Part shown: positions 1 to 12,100 of the stretch, one piece after another
Position numbering within the stretch: the first letter of the stretch is position 1
Layout: the number at the start of each line of letters is the position of its first letter
Source: Scatophagus argus
Taxonomy: Eukaryota > Chordata > Actinopteri > Scatophagidae
DNA: 64,000 nucleotides
Assembly: GCF_020382885.2 (NCBI RefSeq)
Contig: NC_058494.1
Span: 14,402,001-14,466,000, forward strand
Reading direction: 5' to 3'
The notes under the pieces: model-generated
Seen by the model: the letters and a program-made list of their open reading frames with translations, nothing else
Databases searched by the model: none
Told to the model about the DNA's origin: nothing
Made by a program: the position numbers and the translations under genes

Positions 1-499
1 TTTCAAACTACTACATCTCAAAAGGACTTTGGCTTCCTCTTTCCTCCTCCCACGTGGTCAACTTTGTTTGGTCCTTAAAGGAATATTTTGGAACTAATTC
101 TTTTTTTTATTGTTGAGAGTTGGATGAGAAGATCTCATTCATTTTAGCATGGTAAACATGAGTCCTGGAATTTGTATTTTCCAGTCATCCGTGAAAGTTT
201 GCTTGGCTTTCTTTTTCACTTTCTTGCTGTAACCTGCATCATTCCACTTCAGTCACTAGTGCATGCATGTGACCGTTGTACAATGACACAACTGCAGGCC
301 GCAGAACACAAGCTATTTACCCACAATAAGTATTAAAGGAACTTCGATTTCTAGCTTTGCACAAAACATAAGTTCAAGTAATTTCAATGACACCATCTAT
401 TTATGTCTATTCTATATCAAAAACTCTCCAGGCCTTGAACCCCTACCCACCCCCCTCCCCCTAAAAATTCACATACTTTAAAGGATTTCAAGTACCTGT

Positions 500-730
500 T
501 TGAGTCTTGTGAATGTGTTTACCAGTGATCTTTAGAGGTGCTAGTATGTAGGCGGATTTTATTACCTCTGCAGAGATTTGTTAGCTGTTTCCAATCTTTA
601 TGCAAAGCTAAGCTAAATGTCTCCCAGGTTCAGCTTCACATTTAGCACACAGATATGAGTAGCACTGATCTTCTCATCTAACTCTCTGAAAGAATTTAAC
701 ATTTTTCAAAATGTTGAACTATTCCTTTAC
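500..730. repeat. Dispersed non-autonomous repeat, family A
   Basis: It carries the phrase TTTAGAGGTGCT, then a block like TTTCCAATCTTTATG, an AAGCTAAGCTAA block, and ends in AAATGTTGAACTATTCCTTTA. The same ordered blocks recur at 20830-21035 and, rearranged, at 18580-18830. I recognise this as a common short interspersed or MITE-like repeat of teleosts. The class was not confirmed. Confidence 0.6.
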
Positions 731-1134
731 AGTGCTAATGGGTATTTTCCAAATCTATATGTAACTACCTTTTAAAAGACAATGGAAATAATTGATTTAT
801 TAAAAACTGTATGGTTATACTGCTGTGAAATAAGCACTTGTGGAGGTTGCACCCTCCTAATGAAAACCACCATTTCATAACCCACACTGCCTATTCAGTT
901 CAGCCCTTTATGTCATGTAAGCATGATTTCTATTTCAACTTGCAATATTCAAAATATAAACAAATGGCTCCTCTTAGCAATTGAGCATTATTTTCCCATT
1001 TTCCCTGGCTGCAGATGTACATCAGCGGTCTTCATTTTTTGTCCCTCCAAATTGTGAAACGCATCCTATTCTTTCATTCCCCAAATACAAGCTGGGAATA
1101 TGATCCCAGGCCTGCCCTCATTCCTTTTCTCCTC
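529..1134 (-). other. 3' UTR of the emp2-like gene, overlapping a dispersed repeat
   Basis: Downstream of the minus-strand stop at 1135-1137 the sequence is non-coding. A minus-strand AATAAA lies at 801-796 and is a reasonable poly(A) signal. The far end overlaps a dispersed repeat copy at about 529-730. The first 500 bases of the window show no gene. Confidence 0.35.
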
Positions 1135-3220
1135 TCACTCGCTCTTCTTTCGCAGGATGAGGTAGGTGATTGCTAGGAGGAAGGTTAGGACAAAAGAAAT
1201 CCAGGCCAGGACATAGGAGTGCCCGTATCCTCCCTGTGTGTCGTTGGCGTGGAGCTGGGCCGTGTAGATTGAGGCTGCTATCATTATACACAGACCTGCG
1301 GGACACAAAATGGGAGTAATGTCACATACACCCAGACAAGGCAGTTAAGAAGTCAGAATCTGTTACTTCACCTTATCCTGTCTATTCTGTACCTCTGTTA
1401 TGCACTAGTAGCAGTACCAAAGACTGCCCATACATGACCTTCAGTCACAACATGGAGGAGACCAATCAGCACTAGAGCTGAAACCAGTAGTCGATTAGTT
1501 GATTGGTTCAATTTAATTAATTGAAAATAAATTTAAATTTAAACTGGATTTTTGGTACAAAATGCCCCCCCCCCCCCCCCCCCCAAAAAAAATCCCTATT
1601 CCATCCTCTGAAATATTAATAACTGTTCTTTTTGAACATTAAATAGTAAATTAATTGTAAACTTACACAGTTTTATGATTATTTCCTTGACAAATCATTA
1701 AAAGATAAGTTGAAAAAATAATCATCAAGTTAATCATGAATAAAATTATAAGTTATTACCCTAAAATATCTATCTGTATAGATATAGATAGGTAGAAATG
1801 TCAAGAAAGTCATCAGAGTGACATTTGAAACTGAGAGACTGAAGTTGGAGAAGATCCATCCAACGATATGGACAGACAGACTTTATCACAGTGATTTTCA
1901 GTCATGTCTGAGGTCTACAGATCAACAGCTCGAACCAGCTGATGTTGTTTATGTTGTTTTTGGTTAAACTGAAAACCTGCACGCTCTTGAACCTGGATCA
2001 CACATGAGTGAAAATCACCGACTTTCTGAATCTACATCCACTTTTGTTCTAACAATGTCATGAAGAAACACATGTTGCTGCCTGCTGAGCTCTGCCTGCA
2101 TAGATTTTGTCTCGAATGCCCCGTGAAGGAAACGAAACAGAGCTCTAATGTGGTTTGCTCTGCGCCTCACCTCCTCTGAGAGAAAATCAATACATTTTAA
2201 CATGCTCTGATGGAAGCTAAGATCTTTTATTTACTGTTACTCAGAAATAAAACTGTGAAAACACTCTGTTACTGTCCTTTACAGTTAAACTTTTAGCGCA
2301 CATCCCCTACAGAAATGCACTAATCTCAGCTATAGGTAGCAAGCAAATAAATCAATATTTTTCCTATCTTCAGATCAGACTTTGCCTACGGGTTACTTAC
2401 AGGCGATTAGCTGTAAAATGCCAGTGAAAGTGAACCTCTGGCCTTTGGGCAGGGTGAACAGCTGCGCCACAAACACAAACAAGGCCAGAATGGTAAAAAC
2501 ACAGGCCAGCACTGAGGTGGCCTGAACCGTCTGGAGATATTCTACAAAATCAGGATGACCAAAAAACACACAGTTAGTGATAGTCAGCAACAACAACACA
2601 CATACAAGGCAATGTACATCATAACTGCTCTGTTAATACTATAAACATCCATAAATTAATACTGTACATCCCAATACATCCTAACGATCTCCAGCCAGAT
2701 CAAGTCAAGATGAACTTGAGCCGTCAGAGCACCAATCTAACTCATTAAAGGACATGTGGGGTTTTACCCTCCGGGTAGTCTTTCAGGTTGGTGTAACGCC
2801 AGACTGTGTCCGTCAACTCCCACCTGCCCCACAGGTCAGCTGACACTGTGTCAGTGATCCACCAGGCCTGCAGACACAGAGCAAGAACATAAAGGCACAC
2901 ATGACACTGCAGCACATGCAAAGACATATTTAATAAACGTTTTGCAGATTTGCTGTGGCCAGTAATAGTTAAACTATTTTTTTTTAATATTATGTGAGGA
3001 CTTGGTCAAAGTCTGTAAGGTGAAACACATACTGCTTTAGGTGTTTGGATTTACTTTGAAAAGAAGCTCTGGAGCCTTTGGTTGGCGTTTGTTAACTCCT
3101 ACAAAATGGGTTAAGTGAGAAGTGGGAAAAAACAAATCCACTAACATTATCGATGGTGGCCACCAGCAGCAGGATGATGGTGGTGATGTGCAGAACAACG
3201 ATTCCAGCCAGCATCAACAT
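1135..3220 (-). CDS. emp2-like: Epithelial membrane protein 2-like tetraspan protein (EMP/PMP22 family)
   Basis: Four coding exons on the minus strand: 3220-3146, 2867-2768, 2541-2401 and 1295-1135. All have AG acceptors and GT donors and join in frame to 158 aa. The start is the ATG at 3220, eight bases inside an exon that follows a CAG acceptor. The protein opens MLMLAGIVVLHITTIILL (membrane segment 1, about residues 1-23). A first loop with WW and DLW follows, then segment 2 with VQAT, segment 3 with IMIAASIY, and segment 4 ending YLILRKKSE. Length, four membrane segments and the dibasic tail fit the EMP/PMP22 branch of the claudin superfamily, plasma-membrane proteins that modulate adhesion, caveolae and integrin trafficking. 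The IQL/CLCIMIAASIYT region resembles EMP2 most, but EMP1 or a fish-specific paralogue is possible. Oddity: the first extracellular loop has no cysteine. The gene is transcribed away from the egg-coat gene. Confidence 0.85.
1460..1745. repeat. Dispersed repeat, family B (CGATTA-rich), interrupted by a poly-C/poly-A tract
   Basis: AGCTGAAACCAGTAGTCGATTAGTTGATTG, ending in AATAATCATCAAGTTAATCA-type sequence, matches the ends of a teleost repeat rich in CGATTAAT. Related pieces are at 6025-6105 and 24425-24775. A run of about 20 C followed by A sits inside it at about 1565-1591. Confidence 0.5.
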
Positions 3221-3745
3221 CGTGGCCTTCTGAAAACTGATAAGAGGCGAATGGAGGAAGGATGCACACCATTATTTATTTTCCACACACATACTTATGT
3301 AACACTGGCTTTTACACGAGAAAGCATTCATTCGTCCTCCCTCTCTCTCTCCCACACACACACACACAGACACACACACAGCTGTCCCAAATGAAGACTG
3401 TCTCAGACAGCAAAAAATACTGTCAGAGTAGAGGGGAGCTGTTGCATGCAAGCCCAAACTCGACCCACAAGTCTCGCACACAGACACATTTTTGAATCGC
3501 GCACATCTGCTGTCAAACGATTTCATCTCTGGGTTCACATCTTCTAACTTTAAGAAAACGAATTTAAAAAGCGGATTTTCTCTGATTTGACAGCACGGAT
3601 TAATTACTATTCATTTGTAGAGGCCAGAAATGCTTAGTCGTCTGCTTAACGACGCATTTCTCACGGCTTTAGGCTGTTTCCGTCGGCAAGAAAGGCGCAT
3701 TTGTTTAGACGGTGTTTGGGCATTTCCCAAATGGGTGCTGCTCCG

Positions 3746-3782
<37 letters not shown>

Positions 3783-4200
3783 CCCTGTACTATAGTCAAC
3801 AACTTTGAAAAGAGCGCGAGAATGGCACGACGAAAAATAGTAACAAACACACCTCTAACTTTTATACTCAGATTTAAAAACTCTTGAGTGATCGACTCGA
3901 TGTTGGTCCACGGCGTTTGAAAGCGCGCGTCCTTTTAATACCTTTTAAATTTTTTTCTTCTTTTGCGCTCACAGTCACACCCGCACAGTTCTTCAAAGCG
4001 CTGGTGAAAATCTGTCCCACACTTAAATTTCCTTATATGCACTCTACACAATAAATGAGCTCAAAAATCATGCGCCTCACACTGTGTACCCCATAAGACA
4101 GGATTTAAAACGGAAACAACGTGGATAAACGTTACCTGAAAGCGCTTTAACGCACAGCCCGGGAGTTATTTGGGAATGTGAAACACTGTAGACCCACCCA
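3221..4200 (-). other. 5' portion of the emp2-like gene: intron and probable non-coding first exon
   Basis: Upstream of the start codon, the coding exon has a clear acceptor (minus-strand TTTTCAG, exon base 3229). A matching donor, minus-strand CAG followed by GTAACG, lies at about 4136, so a short non-coding exon ending there is plausible. The intervening sequence holds a CA/CACA microsatellite at about 3351-3380 and a longer one at 3749-3780. No cap site could be fixed. Confidence 0.35.
3749..3780. repeat. CA microsatellite
   Basis: About 15 uninterrupted CA units, located in the 5' intron of the emp2-like gene. Confidence 0.9.
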
Positions 4201-7200
4201 GCTTTGAATCCTCAGCACACACACCACACTGTTTTCCCTCTCCATTCCCCCTCTTTCCTCTCACCAAGCCCCACCCATAAAGTTTTTTAAAAAATTTCCC
4301 CCTCATTGAAACATCCAGACAACGCTTCAGGTTGCCCCTTTCTTCTCTAAACGGCGCGTAAAGAGTGGGAAATTCTCCGAAATCATTCATTGTCATATAC
4401 ATTTTAACACCTCTAGTTGCTTCATGCTCTGTTTTTATTCCTCAAATACCTTCCCCACAGGCTGTGCCAAACTGATGTCTTTGAGTTCAGCTTCTCACCC
4501 GGCTGTCCACTCCTCTGGACAAACTAGCCACAACAGCTGTACTGTGTTTTCCCAGTGAATTTTGAACATACATAAACATGTCTTGCAGGGCAGTGAAAAT
4601 GAACCTCTTGCTCACGCTTTCAGGCACACATACCGATTCATTGTAGACACTAAAATACCTCTCCAAATATGGGACATGAAGAGGTGATATAGACAGCAGT
4701 GCTCCAGACACAATCTTCCTCTTTCCAAAATCGGTTATGGTGACTGAAACACATTTTCAAACAGGCAAAAAGTGAGATGAAATATTGGCTCAAGTAGACG
4801 CGACATGGATCAGTGCAAGAGAGCGAAATTAAAGTCAACATAAATCAATAAAAATTGTGTTTTCTGATTCTGTTCTCACTGTCAGTAACACGTCATGACA
4901 TGACTGCAAACAGGACATGGGCTGGCCTCTGTCATTCATTTTGGAAAAGCTTAATTTATCAGAGAGTAAAATATGCATTTACAAATGTTACTGGTTCAGT
5001 GTGGATGCACTTCCAAGGACACCAAAGCCATGCTGAGCTACTGTTAAGCATGTAATAAACCTCACATAATCCAGTTTTTGCGGATGAAACCAAGATGCCC
5101 CAAGGATCACACGATATGCATGAAGTCACGTAATGTGGTCGTATCACAAGTGGCTGATGTATCTGCTGCATGTGTCCTTGTTGTTCCACACTAGTGTAGA
5201 CAGACCCACTCAATGGTCCCCTGCATGAGCTCTTAATAATCCCATTCTGTGTTACACTGTTGTTTTACCTTATTCTGGAGGCACCATCTGTATGGAAATG
5301 TGATTATAGAGACTTATAGATTTGTGCCAAAACACCAAAAAATATAAATGTACTGGCATTCAAAATTTGTGTTTTTTTCAAATGGTTTAGTAACACAGGA
5401 AGTGGCCCTCGCTTCCACTGGAAATGTAACTCAATACACATGAAATTTATTTCTGACATCAGTTTTGTCTCTGCCAAACAGGAATACAAAAGGCTAGAAG
5501 TGAACAAGAGAATTCATTTACATCATCGGGGGTGGCCACCAGAAGCCGTACATTAATATACTCAACTCTTCATTTAAAGGTAAACTATCATATTTTGAGC
5601 ACATGCTGTCAGATAGGTATCATTGTTATTATTATTGTTGGCTGCAGTTAAATGGCACCATGTTATTAGGGCATTACTTGGCAGACAGTGCATATCTAGT
5701 AAAGCCTTTTATCACCTATCTCCTGTGAGAGAAAGCTTATGGGCCCTCTTAAACAGCACATGAACTTTTATGCCTTTCCTTCGAACAGGCCACAGCTCAG
5801 CTCTCTCTCCATCTCAGTGAGGACCACATGGACTGAAGAGGTCCTGGTCCCAGTCCTACAAGGGCCGCTTTATCCTCCTGAAGGTGGGATGAGGATCATT
5901 GCTTCTATGCTCTTTCACTGACCACTCCCTCCCTCTCCCTCTACCCTTTTGTGTGTTACCTGCAAACGTAGATCAGTGAAACAGTGTGAGACCATTGGCA
6001 GGAATGTGTATCTCTGTCACTCTCTTTTAGTTTCTTAACTGATTTTTGTTTCAGTCAAATTGTCAGTTAATCAACTAATCATTTAAGCTCTCATTGTGTT
6101 GTTGGGTAGATCAGTCTACAACAAGCCATCATGTTTTTAAACCCTTTATGTTTTGTGTCTAAAATCTAAATTTGTATAGTAGTAGTATTCCAGCTATTGA
6201 TAAATATATGTAAATGTATTGTGTATATGTATAACCTTTATTTAATCAGGTAGTTACAGCCTAGAATAGAAAAGAAGAACAACAAAGAAAAACAAAATGA
6301 ATAAGACAAATACAATAATTCAGTATGAAATAATAGTAATAGTGTCAAAGAAATACCGTCAGAACATTTATGATGATAGGCCTGCGTGAGGGGCCCAGAC
6401 GGGGGCAGGACTTTGCCTGTGAATCAGATATCTCTTTTAGCGTGAATAAATGTCACATAAGTTCTATGTTACGTAACTTTATGCAGTGACTGTGCTATAA
6501 GTGAAAGACTCCATTTTTATTATAGTACCGCTGAGCTGAAAATCATTTGAGAGGTGTATGATTGTCAGTGGGTGTAGAAATGAACCAGGGGAAGTGTTTT
6601 CTCCTGGCAGTAAGTGTGAATAGAAGAGTGAAATCGTTATATCTGACCCCTGACGGTTTATCATGTCCTCACAGTAAATGGTGAGTGGGTGCTTAGCAGG
6701 GCTGGTTTCCCTCGTACGTCACTGCTGATTCACTTGAGTTATTCTATTCCCATCACAACATGTTGGCCTCTGTTGGACAGCTAGTATACTGAAGACTACT
6801 ACTAAAGACCTGATTTAAAATAGAGAGATATTGCAGGAAACATTTCAGAGATGCTGATAATAATCTTGTTTCTAATTTTGACTTTTAACACACTGTTAAA
6901 TGGGGACATCTTATCTCCAAACCAACAAACATAAATCCATGTTTTGCACTCCTAATCAAGCTTATATAAAGTTTTAGATATGTGATATATGATATTTTGG
7001 ATAATGACTAATTACAAACTTTTGACGGTCCCATCACCCTCGGCTGCTCGGTGCCAACAAGCAAATGTTCGCATGCGACAGTTCTATACTAGTGAACACA
7101 GTAAGCAAATGTTAGCATGCTACAATGTTACACTCACATGGAGACAAACATTATAGGCTACCCGTTTAGTATCAGTTGTCATTGTCATTGTGAGCGTGCT

Positions 7201-8640
7201 AGGATGCTAATGATAGCATGTAGCTCACTAGTATGGCTGCAGACTCCTGTTATAGTCCGTGGGGTCACCCAGCAAACAGCAGAGGCCACATGTAGCTACA
7301 ATGTGCTGGAGTCACACAGCACACATCTTCACACAACAAATCCCTCCCTGCCCATCTCCCCAGCTCTATCCAGCTGCTTTTGAACTCACTCTGCACTTTC
7401 CCACAACATCAAATGATTACCATAGTCATCACTGCAGGATCCAAAAGTCTGAGTTTTTCACATTCTAGAGGCTCTCGTTGCCTCTGGACACTCACAGCCA
7501 GTCTATCCTGGTGCGGCCAATTGCAAATCTGCAGTGACAGCACAGCTAAGAAACTCCACAGTCACATTTGACCAACACCTCATGACTCATACCTGCAAAA
7601 ATATCCCTTCACTTCTCTTTCCTCCACTGTAGCACATACAAAATGTTGGAGTGTAACGGCCACTTTTAACCAATTTCTTCTTCACCCAAACCACAACGTT
7701 GTTGTATGACGAATGTAAGGGATTGCAAGATGTTTAACAGGAGAAGAAAGCAGAAAAATAATTTTATTTCATCAGGACCAGTTGAAATGATTCACTCTTT
7801 GACTGAAATGGTTGCAAGTCACAACTGGCAAACATCTGTGATGATGAGGGACTCATAGATACACTTTGTATATTTTTTTATGATGTAAAGTTAAAAAGGT
7901 TGGGAACCCCTGATTTAGACATTATTACAAAACAAATTCTTCCACCTTGCATGAAACCACTCTTTCACACGATGCTGAGGAGCAGGAGTCTTCTTACCTC
8001 TTCTCACCATCTTACATACCACTATTGTTTATGTCATCAGATTATGTGATATGATATGTTAATGAGACCAGCTGCAGTGCAGAATTACAGAACACAGATG
8101 TACTGATATATTACTGTACAGTAATAGGTTATGGAGTTAATACTAACTTTATAAAAAACATAGGCATGGGTCCAACAAGATTTTCTAGCATATGAGAGAG
8201 ATGAAGATGAAAACAAGCCTAATTAACTTAACACATCTGGCAATTAGCAACAGACTAAAAGTATTTTTCAAAAATCAAAAATTATTTCCTCACACTAAGT
8301 CTCAAAACTATTTTCCAGGAAATATGAAATATTGATCTCACTCTCTGGGACTAAGCATTGTGAGATTTAGGGAATCTAAACTACCGTCATTTTATAATGA
8401 TATGTAGCTCTGTTTGTGTAGAGACAAACATCGTAAGCACAGGTATTTAAATGACAGTAGAAATTTGTATAAATCTAATAATAAATTTGTATATTATTAA
8501 TCAGAAGATTTACTAAAATATTTGAGATAAGTTTTTTTGCTTGTTTGTTTTTTAAATTTTAAGTTGAATTCAGCCTTCCCACTTGTGGCCTTTTAATTGG
8601 TCAATTCTTGATGACTCTTAATTGATCGTCCTCATGTTCA
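4201..8640. other. Intergenic region between the divergent emp2-like and zp1-like genes
   Basis: I see no convincing gene on either strand. Short open frames here have no splice context or family resemblance. The region holds repeat relics: family B at about 6025-6105, a TTTATTTAATCAGG-type block at 6237-6255, and family C at about 7065-7255. The 7.6-8.6 kb part is AT-rich and featureless. Confidence 0.5.
7065..7255. repeat. Dispersed repeat, family C
   Basis: Contains AAGCAAATGTTAGCATGCTAC and later AGCTCACTAGTATGGCTGCAGACTC. Related blocks are seen at 37290-37375 (opposite part of the element) and 40225-40490. This is a recognisable teleost interspersed repeat made of many GCTAGCATG-like words. 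Confidence 0.5.
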
Positions 8641-8688
8641 GGTGACGCCTCTGTGCGCATGTGAGCAAACTGCATCCACAGTCCGGCG

Positions 8689-9139
8689 ATGTTTTGCAAA
8701 CAGAGAAGAGAAAAAACTTTGTTTTCATTTATGGTAACAGTTTATTTTTACACGTTTCAGATGTGTTACTCGGTGAGTTTAGGAAAGCGGGACGACGGTG
8801 TAACTGCTTACAAAGTGCAAGAGTCAAACGCAACCAGGTGGGAAAGGATTAAACAGAACAACGACGTCGAGCTGGGACGTAGCCGCTTGGTTGAACACGG
8901 TAGCTGGGACCCAGATGTGCGTAAATCCAATGTGTCGGGTGTCAGTGAGCTTCGGCCTGAATCTGCTGTTCCTCATGGAGAGCACTTCCCATATCACGCT
9001 GTGCGGAAACTTGGTGCAACTGACAGCAACTTTGCGCTTCACGGCCTGTTTTGGACCGTTGGTCATGTCGGCACGCAGCACATCAGCAGACGTTACTCGG
9101 CTTCAGACTCTGAGGATGGATACCAAGCCGATTTTACAG
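8689..9139 (+). other. Provisional first exon of the zp1-like gene
   Basis: The frame running into the strong downstream exons is open from an ATG at 8689 to the donor at 9139/9140 and has raised GC content. The N-terminus is not a clean signal peptide; only the stretch MVTVYFYTFQMCYSVS is hydrophobic. A CAG acceptor at 8758-8760 (ACACGTTTCAG before ATGTGTTACTC) suggests this could instead be exon 2, with a signal-peptide exon further upstream. Confidence 0.4.
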
Positions 9140-12100
9140 GTTAAAGCCATACTTAAAGAGGAACACCACATCTGAGTGTGTTTACAGGTGTTGAGGATCA
9201 TTACTGAAAATTTGTTTGAAGTGTTTTGTAGCTCCAGACGGTGTTGCGTGAAGCCTGATAAGCGTGCAGTGCTTCATCGATGGAGTACTCGGTTAAAAAA
9301 TGTGCCCTGACATGGAGCAGCAGAGGTTGAACCAACCTAATGCCTTCTTTATTTATTATTTATCTGTTTTATGTCCTTTAGGTTCTGATGGAGGCCAGGG
9401 GAAGGTTTTGGCCCCCTCATTTGCCTCCAGTCCACATTTCTCAGAGTGGCTGGCTATGAGGCCTTTGGTCCGGTGTGATGATAATGTCATGACCTTTACC
9501 GCCTCTGGAGAAGGATTCACAAACCTGTTTGTGGACAGAGGTAAGATATGTGATGCTTCTTATGATGGCAGCGCTGGCGCAGTGTAAGTGTAGTTTTAAC
9601 AGGTGAGGACATGCACATGGACATCTCGTGACAGAAAAAATGGCACATTATTTCACTGTAGAAACTCATTTCACATTGTGATGAGAGTGACTGTGATGCA
9701 TGAACTTGTTTTGCCCCTTTATGCTGGGGCATAATGAGTCCAGCAGCAACATAAGGTTCTACAGGTCATTTCAATTTTTCATAAAACTCCAGGTTTGTAG
9801 TGGAAACCAGTATTGTACTTGAGACCTTTCTTAAAAATCAGCTGGAGATGCCGGTAACTCTTCTTTTCATTTTCCAAACATCAGCTTTTTTTTTTTCGTA
9901 CAGTGAATTGATTACTCTGTTATGCTGTGAAATGTCAGCGAGCAATTAGAAATATCAATCAATATTTGCAACCATCAACCACCAAACCCTCACATTTTAG
10001 AAGCTCGTAAATATAAGCCAGTGAATATTTGACATTTAAGCCTGATAATTGATTAAGCCAGTAATGAGTTACAAAAGTGGTTGATTTTCCGTGGCTCGAC
10101 CAGGCAATTTATCATCCAGTTGTTTGAGCAGTAAAATCATCTGTTGAACGTTTTGCCTTTACAGAGGGAGCCTCTCCCATCTCTTTGTTCCAGTTGCCAC
10201 CATACTGTGGTTACTCAGTGAGAACGTCATGGAGCGATCTTGAGATGATGGTGCCATATGATGCATGTTACATTACACAGGAGGTACCAGCAGCACATGC
10301 ATTTGATTTCCACTTGTAGTTGTTCCTGTGTTCTGAGTAAATAACCCCCATGTTTATCTCTCTGTCAGAATGGCAGTTATGTGCTGCCCATGTTGTGGTG
10401 GGGCAGCCCACTGAAGCTCTCTTGTCCGATGGAGTTGGCCACTCCTGCACCCTCAGTCTTTTGCTCCCACTATGGCATGGCGGTGCAGCTAGACGGACAG
10501 GAGCAGAATATATTAGTGCTGGGATTCAAGGGTACGTTGGCTTTTCTGTAGAAATTAATTGTTGTTTCTGAAATTGATATTTGTTTTTGATTTCATCAAC
10601 TTTATTGGTGATGTTTTTACTTTGAGCATTCTGCTTAATACTTTTGAGCTGTGATTCATTACCAGGAGCACTTCTGCTTTTGCCAGGTTGTATGTGAGCA
10701 ACTGTAGAGTAGGCCAGCTCATTTGAATTTGATGTTGAATTGGATAAATAGTTGAAAGAATTATCTGAAAATAATGAGGAAACTGTTGATATGGAAAACG
10801 TAATTCTAACCCTGTACTGAGTGCTGCTGTTCAGTTTTTACCTCAGTTTAAATTATGGAGATTTAGTATTAATGTTTTAGGTCAATAAAGGTCAATAAAA
10901 GTTTCCACACTAACAGGAATAAAAATCTGGGGGAGATGTACCTATTCTTCATTAAGTTAATTATTTAGTAAGTAAATAAAGTAATAAGGAAATAAATTGA
11001 GTCTGAAAAATGCTGCAGGCAGTCTAGAAATGTGCAGGGTTTTAACTAATGACTGAAAACTCCCCTACTGTTATTAAAATCCCCAAATTCCCTAAAAATA
11101 CCTTAGTGGTGACTATAGTACTGAACCTTTTATTGACAAACACAATTTGCTTTGCAGTGAATGGAAATTGGGGTCCGTTTGTCTCTGAAGAGTGTGCCCA
11201 CCATGTCTCCTCCAATTCTGGGAAGCTTACCTTCTTCATCTCCTACAGTGCTCCTTGTATCATCATTGGAGTAAGTTATCTAACTTGAATGGAGTTTTGT
11301 TGCAAGCTGCTGGTTTGCACAAGTGATGTTTTTATGTTTGTTTTTTTTTTCAGGATGGCCTTCATCTCCAGCTTATAATAGATGATCAGGAATACATCCT
11401 CTCCTGTCCTGTCACTCCCCAGTTTCCCTTTGCCCCACCCCCTCCTCCCTCTTCTCCTCACCCATCTCCTGGTGACACCCAGTTTCCATATGTCCCAGAT
11501 TACGTTAGCCCTGTACCCACCTTCACTCCTCCTCCTCCTCCTCCACCCCCTCCTCCTCTTCCTCCTCCCCCTCAACCTCCAACCCAGGAGCAGATTGTCC
11601 AATTTCCTGAATACCCTGATTACCACTATCCTGGACTCCAGTACCCCCAGCTTCCCCAGGTTTACCCTCCTAGCCCACAACCTGCCCACCCTGCTCGACC
11701 CACTCCTGGCAGTCCTCCTGGGGAACAGCCCCAGCAGCAGCAGCAGCAGCAGCAGCTGCTCTACCCCATGGGACCTGGCAAGGTGCCCTACTATCCTGGA
11801 GATCCCCCAAAATATCCTTCAATTCCTTACCAGTCTCCTATGGTGGTACAAGCTCCATCCTCCCCAACCCCTAACCAAGTGCAGGGTAGTCCTCCTGATC
11901 AATTTTCCAGATTACTGGTTGGTTCTTCTCAATATCCACCTGGTGTGTATTACGACTATGTGCCTTTCTACTACCCTGCAGTGACACCAGCTCCAACCAC
12001 TGCAGCTAGAAAAACTACTACTGCTCATCCAGCTACCCAGCCACCCAAACCTCCAGCGAGTCTTCACTACCCACAGTATTATCTTCAGATGCCTTACTAT

